Shown in pieces: positions 50,065 through 58,920 of a DNA stretch of 60,461 nt; the first letter of the stretch is position 1, and every line of letters starts with the position of its first letter. The DNA lies in contig CAMAWG010000008.1 in assembly GCA_945861855.1 (NCBI GenBank), positions 1 to 60,461 on the forward strand. Direction: 5' to 3'. This DNA comes from Rhodoplanes serenus (GTDB lineage: Bacteria > Pseudomonadota > Alphaproteobacteria > Rhizobiales > Xanthobacteraceae). The position numbers and the translations under genes were made by a program. Under the pieces are notes generated by a model. It had not been told where the DNA came from, made no database searches, and worked only from the letters and a program-made list of their open reading frames with translations.

Positions 50065-50829
50065 TCAGGACCGGGACTTGCCTTCGGGGTTGGCCGAGAC
50101 CGGGCGCGGCGCAGTGGGCGTGTTCGTCACCGTGCGTGGGCGATCGAGGCGGTCCATGACCTGCTCCGGATCGACGAGCCGATTGCGCTTCTCGTCCCAC
50201 ACCCGGATGTTGAGGGCGAGCGCCTCGTCGTTGGAGATTTAGTTCATCTGATTGGCATGGGCCCGCAGCATCAGCCGCAGGATGTCGAGATCGGCGCCGA
50301 TCGACTTCAGATAATCCGCGACGTGGAACACCTGGGTCTGGGTCTGCTGAACGATGACCTTCATGTCGTCGGCGCTGTAGCTCTTGTTGTCGAACTCGCG
50401 CGAAAACGAGTGGAAGCCGACGCCGCTGTTTGCGGCCTTGGTCCGATGCGGCTTGCCGGTCTCGCCGTCGCGGCCGCCGAGGAAGGCAAGCGCACATGCG
50501 CTGGCGCAGGCGGTCTTGGTCTCGACGGTGGTCTCGATCCTGTTGTCGAAGAAGAACCGCCCAAGCCGCATGCCCTCGCGCAGGTTGCCGCCAGGCGAAT
50601 TCAGGTAGACCGCGATGGTCGGCTTCTTCGGCAGGTTCGAGATGTAGACCTGCAGGCCGAAGGTGTCGCCGTCCTCGATTCGGCCCTTGAGCTGGATCGC
50701 GTTGACCTCCGCACTGTCCAAGGCGTGCTTGGAAATTTCGAGGGCGCCCGCCGGTTGGCCTAGCGAACCGAGCGCCAAGGCGGCGATGGCCGCGCCGAAG
50801 ATGCTCCCAAGTCCGAAGCTTGGCCGCAT
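50065..50829 (-). pseudogene. Exported ClpP/crotonase-like protein, in-frame stop
   Basis: ATG at 50829 (SD GGAGGG) starts a signal peptide (FGAAIAALALGSLGQPAGA) and a ClpP-like domain with LNSPGGNLREGMRLGR and CASACALAFLGG (possible nucleophile Ser110). A TAA at 50239-50241 (codon 197, just after AHANQMN) stops the frame. Beyond it the same frame continues for 57 coherent residues (ISNDEALALNIRVWDEKRNR ...) to a TGA at 50065. A single base change (TAA from TAC or TAT, Tyr) would restore a 254-residue protein. It could be a nonsense mutation or an error; the 196-residue form might still function. Confidence 0.75.
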
Positions 50830-50992
50830 GACACCCTCCTGGTGCATCGATGGCGGCCATGGATTCCAGCCGCCTCTTTGACCATTGGTGTGCGCAGGGC
50901 GGGCCAAGGTTCGGGACTTTTCGCACACCTCGCGCGGGTGGGCGACATCGGCGATTTTCTCCTAAACAGCTGAAATAACTTGTGAAAGACGG

Positions 50993-53900
50993 CTAGCCCT
51001 TCGCCAAGTCGCCCAAGAGGCTCGCAGCCACGGTGAGCTTCGACAAGGTCAGCCCGGAGCCCGAGATCTGGTGGATCGCCCCGCGGATGCGCTCGACCTC
51101 GCCCTTGCGCGGGGCGACCCAGGCCTCCACCGCGGCCGCACCAGTCTCGCCGGTTTCGACCATCGCCGCCGTCAATCGGCGCTCGGCATCGCCGATGGAA
51201 TCCAGCGCCCGGTCGAGCGCCAGCCGGTCGAAGTAGTCGGACACCACGATGCCGCGCGACGCCGCCACCACGCGGTCGAGGCGGAAATAGGCCTCGGCGG
51301 CGAAGTAGGTCGCAACGATCGCGGCGATCGGCTTGCCCGTGCGGTCGGCGATCAGCACCACGTCGGGCGCCGCGGCGATCTCGGGGATTTCGGCGAGCCG
51401 ACGGGCCAGCGCCTCCGGCACGCCCTCCTTGATCAGCTCCGCCTTGCGCGCCTCGCGCGCGGCCGCGGCCTCCTCCGGCAGCGCCTTGTCGAGCGCCTTG
51501 GTCAGCGCGGCGATTCCCTCGCGATAGTGATCGACGACGCCGGCCAGGCCCTTCGATAGGTCGGCGTTGCGCAGGAACCAGACCAGCCGGTCGAGCAACA
51601 ATTCCTCGACGGCGGCGTAGAGCTTGAGCTGCACCTTGCCCGTCACCTTGCCGTCCAGCGCGTTGATCTCGTCGTTCAGCCCCGGCATGTCGTAACTGTT
51701 GCGGACCGCGGCGAAGGCAAACGCGATGCCCGCCGGCAGCGCGCCGGTCTGGTCGGCGATCCGCACAACGAGCGACGGGCCGCCTCGGTTGATCATGGAG
51801 TTGGCGAGCTGCGTGGCGATGATCTCGCGGCGCAGACGGTGCTTCTCCAGCGCATCGGGGAATTTGTCGGCGATCAGCTTCGGGAAATAGCGGCCGAGCT
51901 CGCGGGCGAGATAGGGATCGTCCGGCACGTTCGACTCGAGCAGGTCGGCGTAGAGCGACAGCTTGGCATAGGACAGAAGCACCGACAGCTCGGGCCGCGT
52001 CAGAGGCTGCTGGCGGCGGACCCGCTCGGCAAGCTCCACGTCATCCGGCAGATATTCCACTGCGCGGTCGAGTTCGCCGCGCTGCTCCAAGGTTTGCATC
52101 AGCCTCTGCTGGAAGCCCATGTCCTCCAGCCCGCGCCGCTGCGCCAGCGACAGCGCCAGCGTCTGCAGATAGTTGTTGCGCAGCACCAGGGCCGCGACAT
52201 CGTCGGTCATTTTGCCGAGCAGCGCGTTGCGCGTCTTGATGGTGAGCCGCCCGTCGCGCACCGGCAGGCTCAGCGCGATCTTGATGTTGACCTCGACGTC
52301 CGACGTGTTGACGCCGGCGGAGTTGTCGATGGCGTCGGTGTTGAGCCGCACGCCCTTCAGCGCCGCTTCGATCCGGCTGCGCTGGGTCATGCCGAGGTTG
52401 GCGCCCTCGCCGATCACCTTGGCGCGGATCTGGCTGCCGGTGATGCGGATCGGATCGTTGGCGCGGTCGCTGGGCGCCTCGTCGCTCTCGGCCGTCGCGC
52501 GCACATAGGTGCCGATGCCGCCGAAGAACAAAAGATCAGCCGGCGCTTTCAGGATCGCGTTCATCACCTCGGCCGGCGTCGCCTTGGCCTTGGCGAGACC
52601 GATCGCGGCCTGTGCCTCCTTCGACAGTGCGATCTCCTTCAGCGAGCGCGGGAACACGCCGCCGCCCTTTGAGATGAGCGTCTTGTCATAGTCCTGCCAG
52701 CTCGAACGCGGCAGCGCGAACAGGCGCGTCCGCTCGTCGAAGCTTTTTTCCGCGGGATCGGGATCGATGAAGATGTCGCGATGGTCGAACGCGGCGAGCA
52801 GCTTGGTCGTTCTCTCGCGCAGCATGCCGTTACCGAACACGTCGCCCGACATGTCGCCGACGCCCACCGTCGTGAACGGTGTCGTGGTGATGTCGATATC
52901 CAACTCGCGGAAATGGCGCTTCACCGCCTCCCAGGCGCCTCGCGCGGTGATCCCCATCTTCTTGTGGTCGTAGCCTGCGGAACCGCCCGAGGCGAAAGCG
53001 TCGCCGAGCCAGTAGCCGTGCTCCTCCGAGATCGCGTTGGCGATGTCGGAGAAGGTGGCGGTGCCCTTGTCGGCGGCGACCACCAGATAGGGATCGTCGT
53101 CGTCGTGCCGCACCGCATTGTCGGGCGGCACCACGCCCTTGAGATCGAGGTTGTCGGTGATGTCGAGCAGCGTCGAAATAAATATCTTGTAGGCGGCCAC
53201 ACCTTCGGCCGCGATCGCCTCGCGCGGCCCGCCGACCGGCAGGTGCTTCGGCACATAGCCGCCCTTGGAGCCGACCGGCACGATCACCGCGTTCTTGACC
53301 TGCTGCGCCTTCACCAAGCCGAGGATTTCGGTGCGGAAGTCCTGCGGCCGGTCGGACCAGCGGATGCCGCCGCGCGCCACCTTGCCGAAGCGCATGTGCA
53401 CGCCCTCGACGCGCGGCGAATAGACGAAGATTTCGTAGAGCGGCGTGGGCTTCGGCACGCCGTCGAGCTTGCGGCTCGAGAACTTGATGGCGATCTCGGC
53501 TTTCGGCTGCCCTTCGTTGTCGAGCTGATAGTAGTTGGTGCGGATCGCCGACTGCACGGCATTGACGAAGCGCCGCACGATGCGGTCCTCGTCGAGGCTT
53601 TCCACCGCGGCCAGCGCCTGTTCGATCTCGGCGATGATCGCCGACTCGCGCGCCGCGCGGTCGGCCACCTTGGCGCGCGGATCGAACCGCGCGTGAAACA
53701 GCTCAACGATCCTGGTTGCAAGCGGCGCATGCTTGCGCAGCGTCGCCCACATGTAATCCTGCGAATACGGCACGCGGATCTGGCGCAGAAACCGGGAGAT
53801 GGTGCGGATGAGCGCCACGTCGCGCCAGCCCAGACCTCCGGCCATCACCAGCGCGTTGTAGCCGTCGTTCTCCGCGACGCCGCGCATCACGACGATGAAG

Positions 53901-55828
53901 CTCGCCTCCAGCGCGCCCTTCAGCTTGTCGAGATCGGCCGGGCCCCCGTCGGCGCGCTTCAGCGCCATATCGTGCAGCCAGGCATCCACGTCGCCGTCGG
54001 TCTTGCCGACCTCGAAGGTGCGCTCATCGACCACCCGGAAACCCATGTTCTCCAGCACCGGCACCCGCTCCGACAGCGGGATCGGGCGGCGATGGCTCCA
54101 GACCTTGAGGCCGACGCAGGGCTTGCCGTCCTCGCTGCGCGCATAGAAATCGACGCCGATCGGCCGTTCCGGGGTTAGCGCTTCGATGGCGCCAATGTCC
54201 TCGACCGCCTCGGCCGGCGTATAGGCGTCGCGATAGCCGTCCGAGACCGTGCCGCGATAGCGCGCCAGCAGCGCCGTGGTGCGGGCGGAATCGTAGGTCT
54301 TGGCCAGTGCCTCGACAAACGCATCGGTCCAAGTGCGAACGATGGCACCGACTTTTTCTTCCAACACCGCCTGAGCGGGGTCGGGCGTCGGCCCGGCCTT
54401 GCGGCCGATGATGAAATGCACGCGCGTCAGCGGCGCGTCGTGGATGTACGGGTAGTAGGCGCTGACGTGGCCCTGGAACACCTCGGCGAGATACTCGCCG
54501 ATCTGCGCGCGCACCTGGCCGCTGTAGCGCTCGCGCGGCACATAGACCAGCACCGACACAAAACGGTCGAAACGGTCGCGCCGCGCCAGCACGCGCACCC
54601 GCGGCCGCTCCTCGAGCTGCAGGATGCGGAGCGCGAAACGATAGAGCGTGTCCTCGTCGATCTGGAACAGCTCGTCGCGCGGATAGGTCTCCAGCACCAT
54701 CACCAGCGCCTTGCCGGAGTGGGTCTCCGGGTTGAAGCCGGCGCGGGTGACCACGGCGTCGACCTTGCGGCGCAGGTAGGGGATCGAGCGCGGCGAGCGG
54801 ATGTAGGCGCTCGAGGTGAACAGACCGACGATGCGGAACTCGCCCGCCGGATTGCCGTCGGCATCGAAGCGCTTCACGCCGATGTAGTCGAGATAGACGC
54901 GCCGGTGCACGCGCGACTTCACATTGGCCTTGGTGACGATCAACGTCCTCGGCTCGTCGAAGAAGGCATGAAGCTGCGGCGTGATCGACACCACCTGGCC
55001 GCCGCGCGTCAGCACCGGCACGTCGCCGCCGCGCAGCACGCCAAGCCCGGACTCCAGCACCGGCTTGAGGTCGCGGTCCTTGCCATCAAGCGTGTAGTCA
55101 CGCACCCCGAGCAGGGTGAAATTGTCGGCGGCCAGCCATTCCAGGAACTGGATCGCTTCCGCGATGTCGTCCACCGGCACCGGTGGCGGATTGGCCTTGA
55201 GGTCGGCGATGACCTCATTGACGCGATGGACCATCGGCCGCCAGTCCTGCACGCAGCGGCGCACCTCGGCCAGCACCTGCTCCAGCGCCGCGACGATCTC
55301 GGCGCGGCGCGCGCCGTCCTCGACGCGCTCGACGTGAACGTGGATGAAGCTCTCGCGCGACTCGTCCTTTTTCTCGCCCGCCTCGCCCGGCGGCGCCGTG
55401 AGCTTGCCGGACTTGTCGCGCGCGACGGCAAGAATGGGATGGGCGACCAGGCGCGTAGCCAGGCCGCGCTCGGTCAATTCGGCCATCACCGAATCGACCA
55501 GGAACGGCATGTCGTCGTTGACGATCTCGATCACCGAGATCGACTTGAGATGCTCGCCGTCCGACGCCCGCGGAAGGTCGAAGCGGATTTTCGCCACGCC
55601 CGGCCGGCGGGTGGACAGGAACGCCCAGGCCTCGCGGGCCAGCGCCGCAAGCTCGGCGGCTTCATAACCGACCAGATCCTCCGGCGCGGCGCGCCCGAGA
55701 AGAAGCGCCGTGAAACCCTCCGGCACGTTGGTCTTGTCGCCGCGCAAAAGCTTTCCGGCGGCGTCGATGCGGGTGCGCGCCGCGCGCTCCTCGCCGCCGG
55801 GACGCTTGCTGATGGCTTGCTGATTCAT
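50993..55828 (-). CDS. gdh2: NAD-specific glutamate dehydrogenase, 180-kDa class
   Basis: A 1611-residue enzyme of the large NAD-GDH (L_180) class, converting glutamate to 2-oxoglutarate and ammonia, usually catabolic. The N-terminal half contains ACT-like and tetramerisation regions; the catalytic part includes KVARGGIRWSDRPQDFRTEILGLVKAQQVKNAVIVP and GSKGGYVPKHLP (with the substrate-binding Lys), and later GIGTYVRA and GEGANLGMTQRSR. Length matches the class (about 1600). The start ATG at 55828 (MNQQAISKRPGGEERAA) is the first good one. It is convergent with the ClpP-like gene only by distance and is probably monocistronic. Confidence 0.95.
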   Translation of the reverse strand: MNQQAISKRPGGEERAARTRIDAAGKLLRGDKTNVPEGFTALLLGRAAPEDLVGYEAAELAALAREAWAFLSTRRPGVAKIRFDLPRASDGEHLKSISVIEIVNDDMPFLVDSVMAELTERGLATRLVAHPILAVARDKSGKLTAPPGEAGEKKDESRESFIHVHVERVEDGARRAEIVAALEQVLAEVRRCVQDWRPMVHRVNEVIADLKANPPPVPVDDIAEAIQFLEWLAADNFTLLGVRDYTLDGKDRDLKPVLESGLGVLRGGDVPVLTRGGQVVSITPQLHAFFDEPRTLIVTKANVKSRVHRRVYLDYIGVKRFDADGNPAGEFRIVGLFTSSAYIRSPRSIPYLRRKVDAVVTRAGFNPETHSGKALVMVLETYPRDELFQIDEDTLYRFALRILQLEERPRVRVLARRDRFDRFVSVLVYVPRERYSGQVRAQIGEYLAEVFQGHVSAYYPYIHDAPLTRVHFIIGRKAGPTPDPAQAVLEEKVGAIVRTWTDAFVEALAKTYDSARTTALLARYRGTVSDGYRDAYTPAEAVEDIGAIEALTPERPIGVDFYARSEDGKPCVGLKVWSHRRPIPLSERVPVLENMGFRVVDERTFEVGKTDGDVDAWLHDMALKRADGGPADLDKLKGALEASFIVVMRGVAENDGYNALVMAGGLGWRDVALIRTISRFLRQIRVPYSQDYMWATLRKHAPLATRIVELFHARFDPRAKVADRAARESAIIAEIEQALAAVESLDEDRIVRRFVNAVQSAIRTNYYQLDNEGQPKAEIAIKFSSRKLDGVPKPTPLYEIFVYSPRVEGVHMRFGKVARGGIRWSDRPQDFRTEILGLVKAQQVKNAVIVPVGSKGGYVPKHLPVGGPREAIAAEGVAAYKIFISTLLDITDNLDLKGVVPPDNAVRHDDDDPYLVVAADKGTATFSDIANAISEEHGYWLGDAFASGGSAGYDHKKMGITARGAWEAVKRHFRELDIDITTTPFTTVGVGDMSGDVFGNGMLRERTTKLLAAFDHRDIFIDPDPAEKSFDERTRLFALPRSSWQDYDKTLISKGGGVFPRSLKEIALSKEAQAAIGLAKAKATPAEVMNAILKAPADLLFFGGIGTYVRATAESDEAPSDRANDPIRITGSQIRAKVIGEGANLGMTQRSRIEAALKGVRLNTDAIDNSAGVNTSDVEVNIKIALSLPVRDGRLTIKTRNALLGKMTDDVAALVLRNNYLQTLALSLAQRRGLEDMGFQQRLMQTLEQRGELDRAVEYLPDDVELAERVRRQQPLTRPELSVLLSYAKLSLYADLLESNVPDDPYLARELGRYFPKLIADKFPDALEKHRLRREIIATQLANSMINRGGPSLVVRIADQTGALPAGIAFAFAAVRNSYDMPGLNDEINALDGKVTGKVQLKLYAAVEELLLDRLVWFLRNADLSKGLAGVVDHYREGIAALTKALDKALPEEAAAAREARKAELIKEGVPEALARRLAEIPEIAAAPDVVLIADRTGKPIAAIVATYFAAEAYFRLDRVVAASRGIVVSDYFDRLALDRALDSIGDAERRLTAAMVETGETGAAAVEAWVAPRKGEVERIRGAIHQISGSGLTLSKLTVAASLLGDLAKG

Positions 55829-55942
55829 ATGCGAGTCAAATCGGGAGAATCAATCGCGTCCCCAGCGGGCCTGTAGTGGTTTCGCCCGGCAGCGGAAGGG
55901 TTGTAGGCTTGCCTCAACATCCTGGGAGAGCGTGACGTGACG

Positions 55943-56590
55943 ATGAAACGCAAGAAAACAAGCGATATCAAGGCAAAGCAAGCCAAACCGGCGGCCGTCC
56001 CGGCGGCTGAGCGGCAGACCGCGAAGGACGACGTCGAGATCACCGCGCTCTCGCTGCAGCGCGGTAAACTTTCACCGCCGATGGAGGCCTATTTCGCCAA
56101 GTGCCAGGAGAAGCTCGGCTTCGTGCCCAATGTGCTTGAGGCCTACGCCTTCGACAATGCCAAGCTCGAAGCCTTCGTCGCCATGTACAACGACCTGATG
56201 CTGGCGCCGTCGGGCCTCTCCAAGCTCGAACGCGAGATGATCGCGGTCGCGGTGTCGTCGGTGAACCGCTGCTACTACTGCCTGGTGGCACATGGCGCGG
56301 CGGTCCGCGCGCTGTCGGGCGATCCGGCGCTGGGCGAACTGATGGTGATGAGCTACCGCGCCGCGCGGCTGAGCAAGCGCCAGCGCGCGATGCTCGACTT
56401 CGCGGTGAAGCTCACCGCCGAATCCTGGGCCGTGGAGGAAGAAGACCGCGAGGCGCTGCGCAAGGCGGGCTTCACCGCGCGCGACATCTGGGACATCGCC
56501 GCGGTGGCGGGTTTCTACAACATGACCAACCGCGTTGCATCGGCCACCGACATGCGGCCGAATTCGGTTTATCATGGGCAGGCCCGCTAA
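55943..56590 (+). CDS. AhpD-like peroxidase-related protein
   Basis: A 215-residue protein of the carboxymuconolactone decarboxylase / AhpD superfamily, peroxidase-related subtype. The active-site motif is Cys110-Y-Y-Cys113 with His117 in NRCYYCLVAHGAAV, preceded by the LPPMEAYFAKCQEKLGFVPNV-like segment. The first 35 residues are Lys/Ala-rich and probably disordered. ATG at 55943 was chosen over GTG at 55937 because of the GGGAGAG site. It begins just after the divergent NAD-GDH start. A thiol-based peroxidase role is inferred. Confidence 0.86.
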   Translation: MKRKKTSDIKAKQAKPAAVPAAERQTAKDDVEITALSLQRGKLSPPMEAYFAKCQEKLGFVPNVLEAYAFDNAKLEAFVAMYNDLMLAPSGLSKLEREMIAVAVSSVNRCYYCLVAHGAAVRALSGDPALGELMVMSYRAARLSKRQRAMLDFAVKLTAESWAVEEEDREALRKAGFTARDIWDIAAVAGFYNMTNRVASATDMRPNSVYHGQAR

Positions 56591-56599
56591 TCCCTCCGC

Positions 56600-56712
56600 G
56601 TCATTCCGGGACGTGCGCGCAGCGCACGGACCCGGAATCCATAACCCGCAGCGCGAACGCATCAGCACAGGGGTTATGGATTCCGGCTCTCGCTTCGCTC
56701 GGCTGGAATGAC
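56600..56712. repeat. Palindromic intergenic repeat, family C
   Basis: Begins GTCATTCCGGGACGTGCGCG and ends CTTCGCTCGGCTGGAATGAC. Its inner arms GGAATCCATAACCC and GGGTTATGGATTCC match those of the 18587-18702 copy, but the outer arms are exchanged in position, as if the element were inverted. It lies before the enolase-superfamily gene. Confidence 0.85.
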
Positions 56713-56729
56713 AAACTGAAAGTTCGAAC

Positions 56730-57824
56730 ATGACCGACATGACGATCAAATCTGTCCGCACCACCATGATCCGCGTGCCGTGGCCGGACACGCCGTGGCT
56801 CAAGGGCCATGCTTTCGGCGAGGCGCGCAATCTCCTGGTGCTCGAGGTCGAGACCAAGGGCGGCATCGTCGGCATGGGCTATCTGTTCTCGTTCCGGCCG
56901 GGCTTGAAGACCGTCGTCGCCGCGCTGGAGGAAACCATCCTGCCGCGCGTCATCGGCAAGGACGCCACCGCGGTCGAGGGCATCTGGAGCGATCTCTGGA
57001 AGGCGACCGTCACCTACAACCGCGGCGGCATCGTCACCATGGCGATGTCGGCGCTCGACATCGCGCTGTGGGACGCCATCGGCAAGCGCGCCAACATGCC
57101 GCTGCATCGCCTCTGGGGCCATGTGCGCAAGGAGCTGCCGGTGTACGGCTCCGGCTGCTTCCGCGGCTCCGGCGGCGACGGCATGATCGCCAAGGCGCTG
57201 CACTACAAGGAGCGTGGCTACAAGGCGATCAAGATGCAAATGGCGCACACCGATAATCTGCGGGGCGACGTGGAGAACGTGAAGCGCATGCGCGAGGCGC
57301 TCGGCCCCGACATCGACATCATGATCGACATCAACCAGGGCTGGAGCGCGGACGTCGCGATCAACCAGGGCCGCAAGATCGCCGACTACGACATCTACTG
57401 GCTGGAGGAGCCGGTGCCGGCCGACGACTTCAAGGGCTACATGCGCGTCGCCGACGCGCTGCCGATGCGGATCGTCGGCGGCGAGACGCATTTCACGCGG
57501 TTCGACCTGCGGCCGTTCTTCGAGAACCCGAAAATCCCGATCCTGCAGCCCGACCCGATGCGCGGCGGCTACACCGACTTGCGCAAGATCTCGGTGCTCG
57601 CCGACACCTGGGGAATCTCGATGGCGCCGCACCTGTTCCCGGAGTTGAACGTGCAACTGCTCGCCTCGATCCCCAACGGGCTCTGGATCGAGGACATGGG
57701 ATTGTCCGAGGACCTCTGGGTCGATCCGGTGCCGGTCGTGAACGGCACCATCGCCGCTCCGGAGCGGCCCGGCCACGGGCTTGCGTTCAAGCCGGAGATT
57801 CTCAAGGACTACAAGGTATCCTGA
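56730..57824 (+). CDS. Mandelate racemase/muconate lactonizing (enolase superfamily) protein
   Basis: A 364-residue enolase-superfamily enzyme with the N-terminal capping domain (about 1-125) and a TIM barrel. Barrel residues are Lys165/Lys168 in KAIKMQ, metal ligands Asp200 in IDINQGW, Glu226/Glu227 and Glu252 in GGETHF. A late SMAPHLFPEL supplies a His. The layout suggests a mandelate-racemase-type acid-sugar dehydratase or racemase; the exact substrate cannot be read. It is followed by an alpha/beta hydrolase and a GGT gene on the same strand. Confidence 0.88.
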   Translation: MTDMTIKSVRTTMIRVPWPDTPWLKGHAFGEARNLLVLEVETKGGIVGMGYLFSFRPGLKTVVAALEETILPRVIGKDATAVEGIWSDLWKATVTYNRGGIVTMAMSALDIALWDAIGKRANMPLHRLWGHVRKELPVYGSGCFRGSGGDGMIAKALHYKERGYKAIKMQMAHTDNLRGDVENVKRMREALGPDIDIMIDINQGWSADVAINQGRKIADYDIYWLEEPVPADDFKGYMRVADALPMRIVGGETHFTRFDLRPFFENPKIPILQPDPMRGGYTDLRKISVLADTWGISMAPHLFPELNVQLLASIPNGLWIEDMGLSEDLWVDPVPVVNGTIAAPERPGHGLAFKPEILKDYKVS

Positions 57825-57843
57825 TGCACGCCATCCTCTCCGC

Positions 57844-57927
57844 GTCATGCCCGGCCTTGTGCCGGGCATCCACGCCTTGCTGTGATGCGAGGAAGGCGTG
57901 GATGGCCGGGACGAGCTCGGCCATGAC
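57844..57927. repeat. Palindromic intergenic repeat, family A
   Basis: Begins GTCATGCCCGGCCTTGTGCC and ends ACGAGCTCGGCCATGAC. Inner arms CCACGCCTT and AAGGCGTGG pair. It lies between the enolase-superfamily gene and the following hydrolase, and part of it reads open in frame with that gene. Confidence 0.8.
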
Positions 57928-57945
57928 GAACTTTACGGCTATGCC

Positions 57946-58911
57946 ATGACCCAACTCATCACCGAAGAAATGACGGTGCCGTCCGAGCCGGGCATCGACA
58001 TCTTCGTCCGCAACAAGCGCCCGACCAATCTGGCGAAATACACGCCGGAGCGCACGCTCTTGTTCGTGCACGGCTCGACCTATCCCGCGCATACCGGGTT
58101 CGACATTCCGCTCGGCGGGCAATCGTGGATGGAATATATCGCTTCGCGTGGCTATGACACGTACTGCCTCGACGTGCGCGGCTACGGACGCTCGACGCGG
58201 CCCAAGGCGATGGACGAGCCGCCGCAGAACAATGCACCGGTGGCGCGCACGCCCGACGCGGTGAAGGACATCACCGCGGTGCTGGACTTCATTCTCAAGC
58301 GGCGCGGCATCGCAAAGCTCAACCTGCTCGGCTGGTCCTGGGGCTGCACCCTGATGGCGACCACGGCCATCCAGAATCCGGACAAGGTCGCGCGGCTGAT
58401 GCTCTACGCGCCGGGCTGGCTCCGCACCACGCCGTCCCTGCTCGCCGCAGGCCCTGGCCCGCTCGGCGCCTACCGGACGGTGACGCGCGAGCAGGCCAAG
58501 GCGCGCTGGCTCAACGGCGTGCCACAAGACAAGCAGGCGGCGCTCATTCCCGCCGGCTGGTTCGAGCAATGGGCCGACGCCACCTGGGCCACTGACCCGG
58601 TCGGCGCGAAGCAGAATCCGCCGGTGGTCCGCGCGCCGAACGGCACCGTACAGGACACCCAGGAGTTCTGGACCTCCGGCAAGACCATGTACGACCCGGC
58701 CAGGATCACCATGCCGGCGCTGATCGCCATCGGCGAATGGGACAAGGACACGCCGCCGCACATGGCGCAGGCGATTTTCCCGCTGCTCACGAACTCGCCA
58801 GGCAAGCGGCTCGTCATGCTGGCCGAGGGCACGCATCACATGATGCTGGAGAAGAACCGCGAGGCGCTGTTCAAGGCGGTGCAGGCGTTCCTCGACGAAG
58901 GCATCGAGTAA
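57946..58911 (+). CDS. Alpha/beta hydrolase
   Basis: A 321-residue alpha/beta hydrolase: FVHGSTYPAHTGFD (oxyanion region), nucleophile elbow LLGWSWGC, and the C-terminal His in EGTHHMM. The acid is likely in GEWDKDTPP. No signal peptide is seen; it is probably cytosolic. ATG at 57946 (MTQLITEEM) is the sensible start because the upstream frame is the family A repeat. The GGT gene starts nine bases after its stop, so the two may be co-transcribed. Confidence 0.84.
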   Translation: MTQLITEEMTVPSEPGIDIFVRNKRPTNLAKYTPERTLLFVHGSTYPAHTGFDIPLGGQSWMEYIASRGYDTYCLDVRGYGRSTRPKAMDEPPQNNAPVARTPDAVKDITAVLDFILKRRGIAKLNLLGWSWGCTLMATTAIQNPDKVARLMLYAPGWLRTTPSLLAAGPGPLGAYRTVTREQAKARWLNGVPQDKQAALIPAGWFEQWADATWATDPVGAKQNPPVVRAPNGTVQDTQEFWTSGKTMYDPARITMPALIAIGEWDKDTPPHMAQAIFPLLTNSPGKRLVMLAEGTHHMMLEKNREALFKAVQAFLDEGIE

Positions 58912-58920
58912 ACTGCGAAA

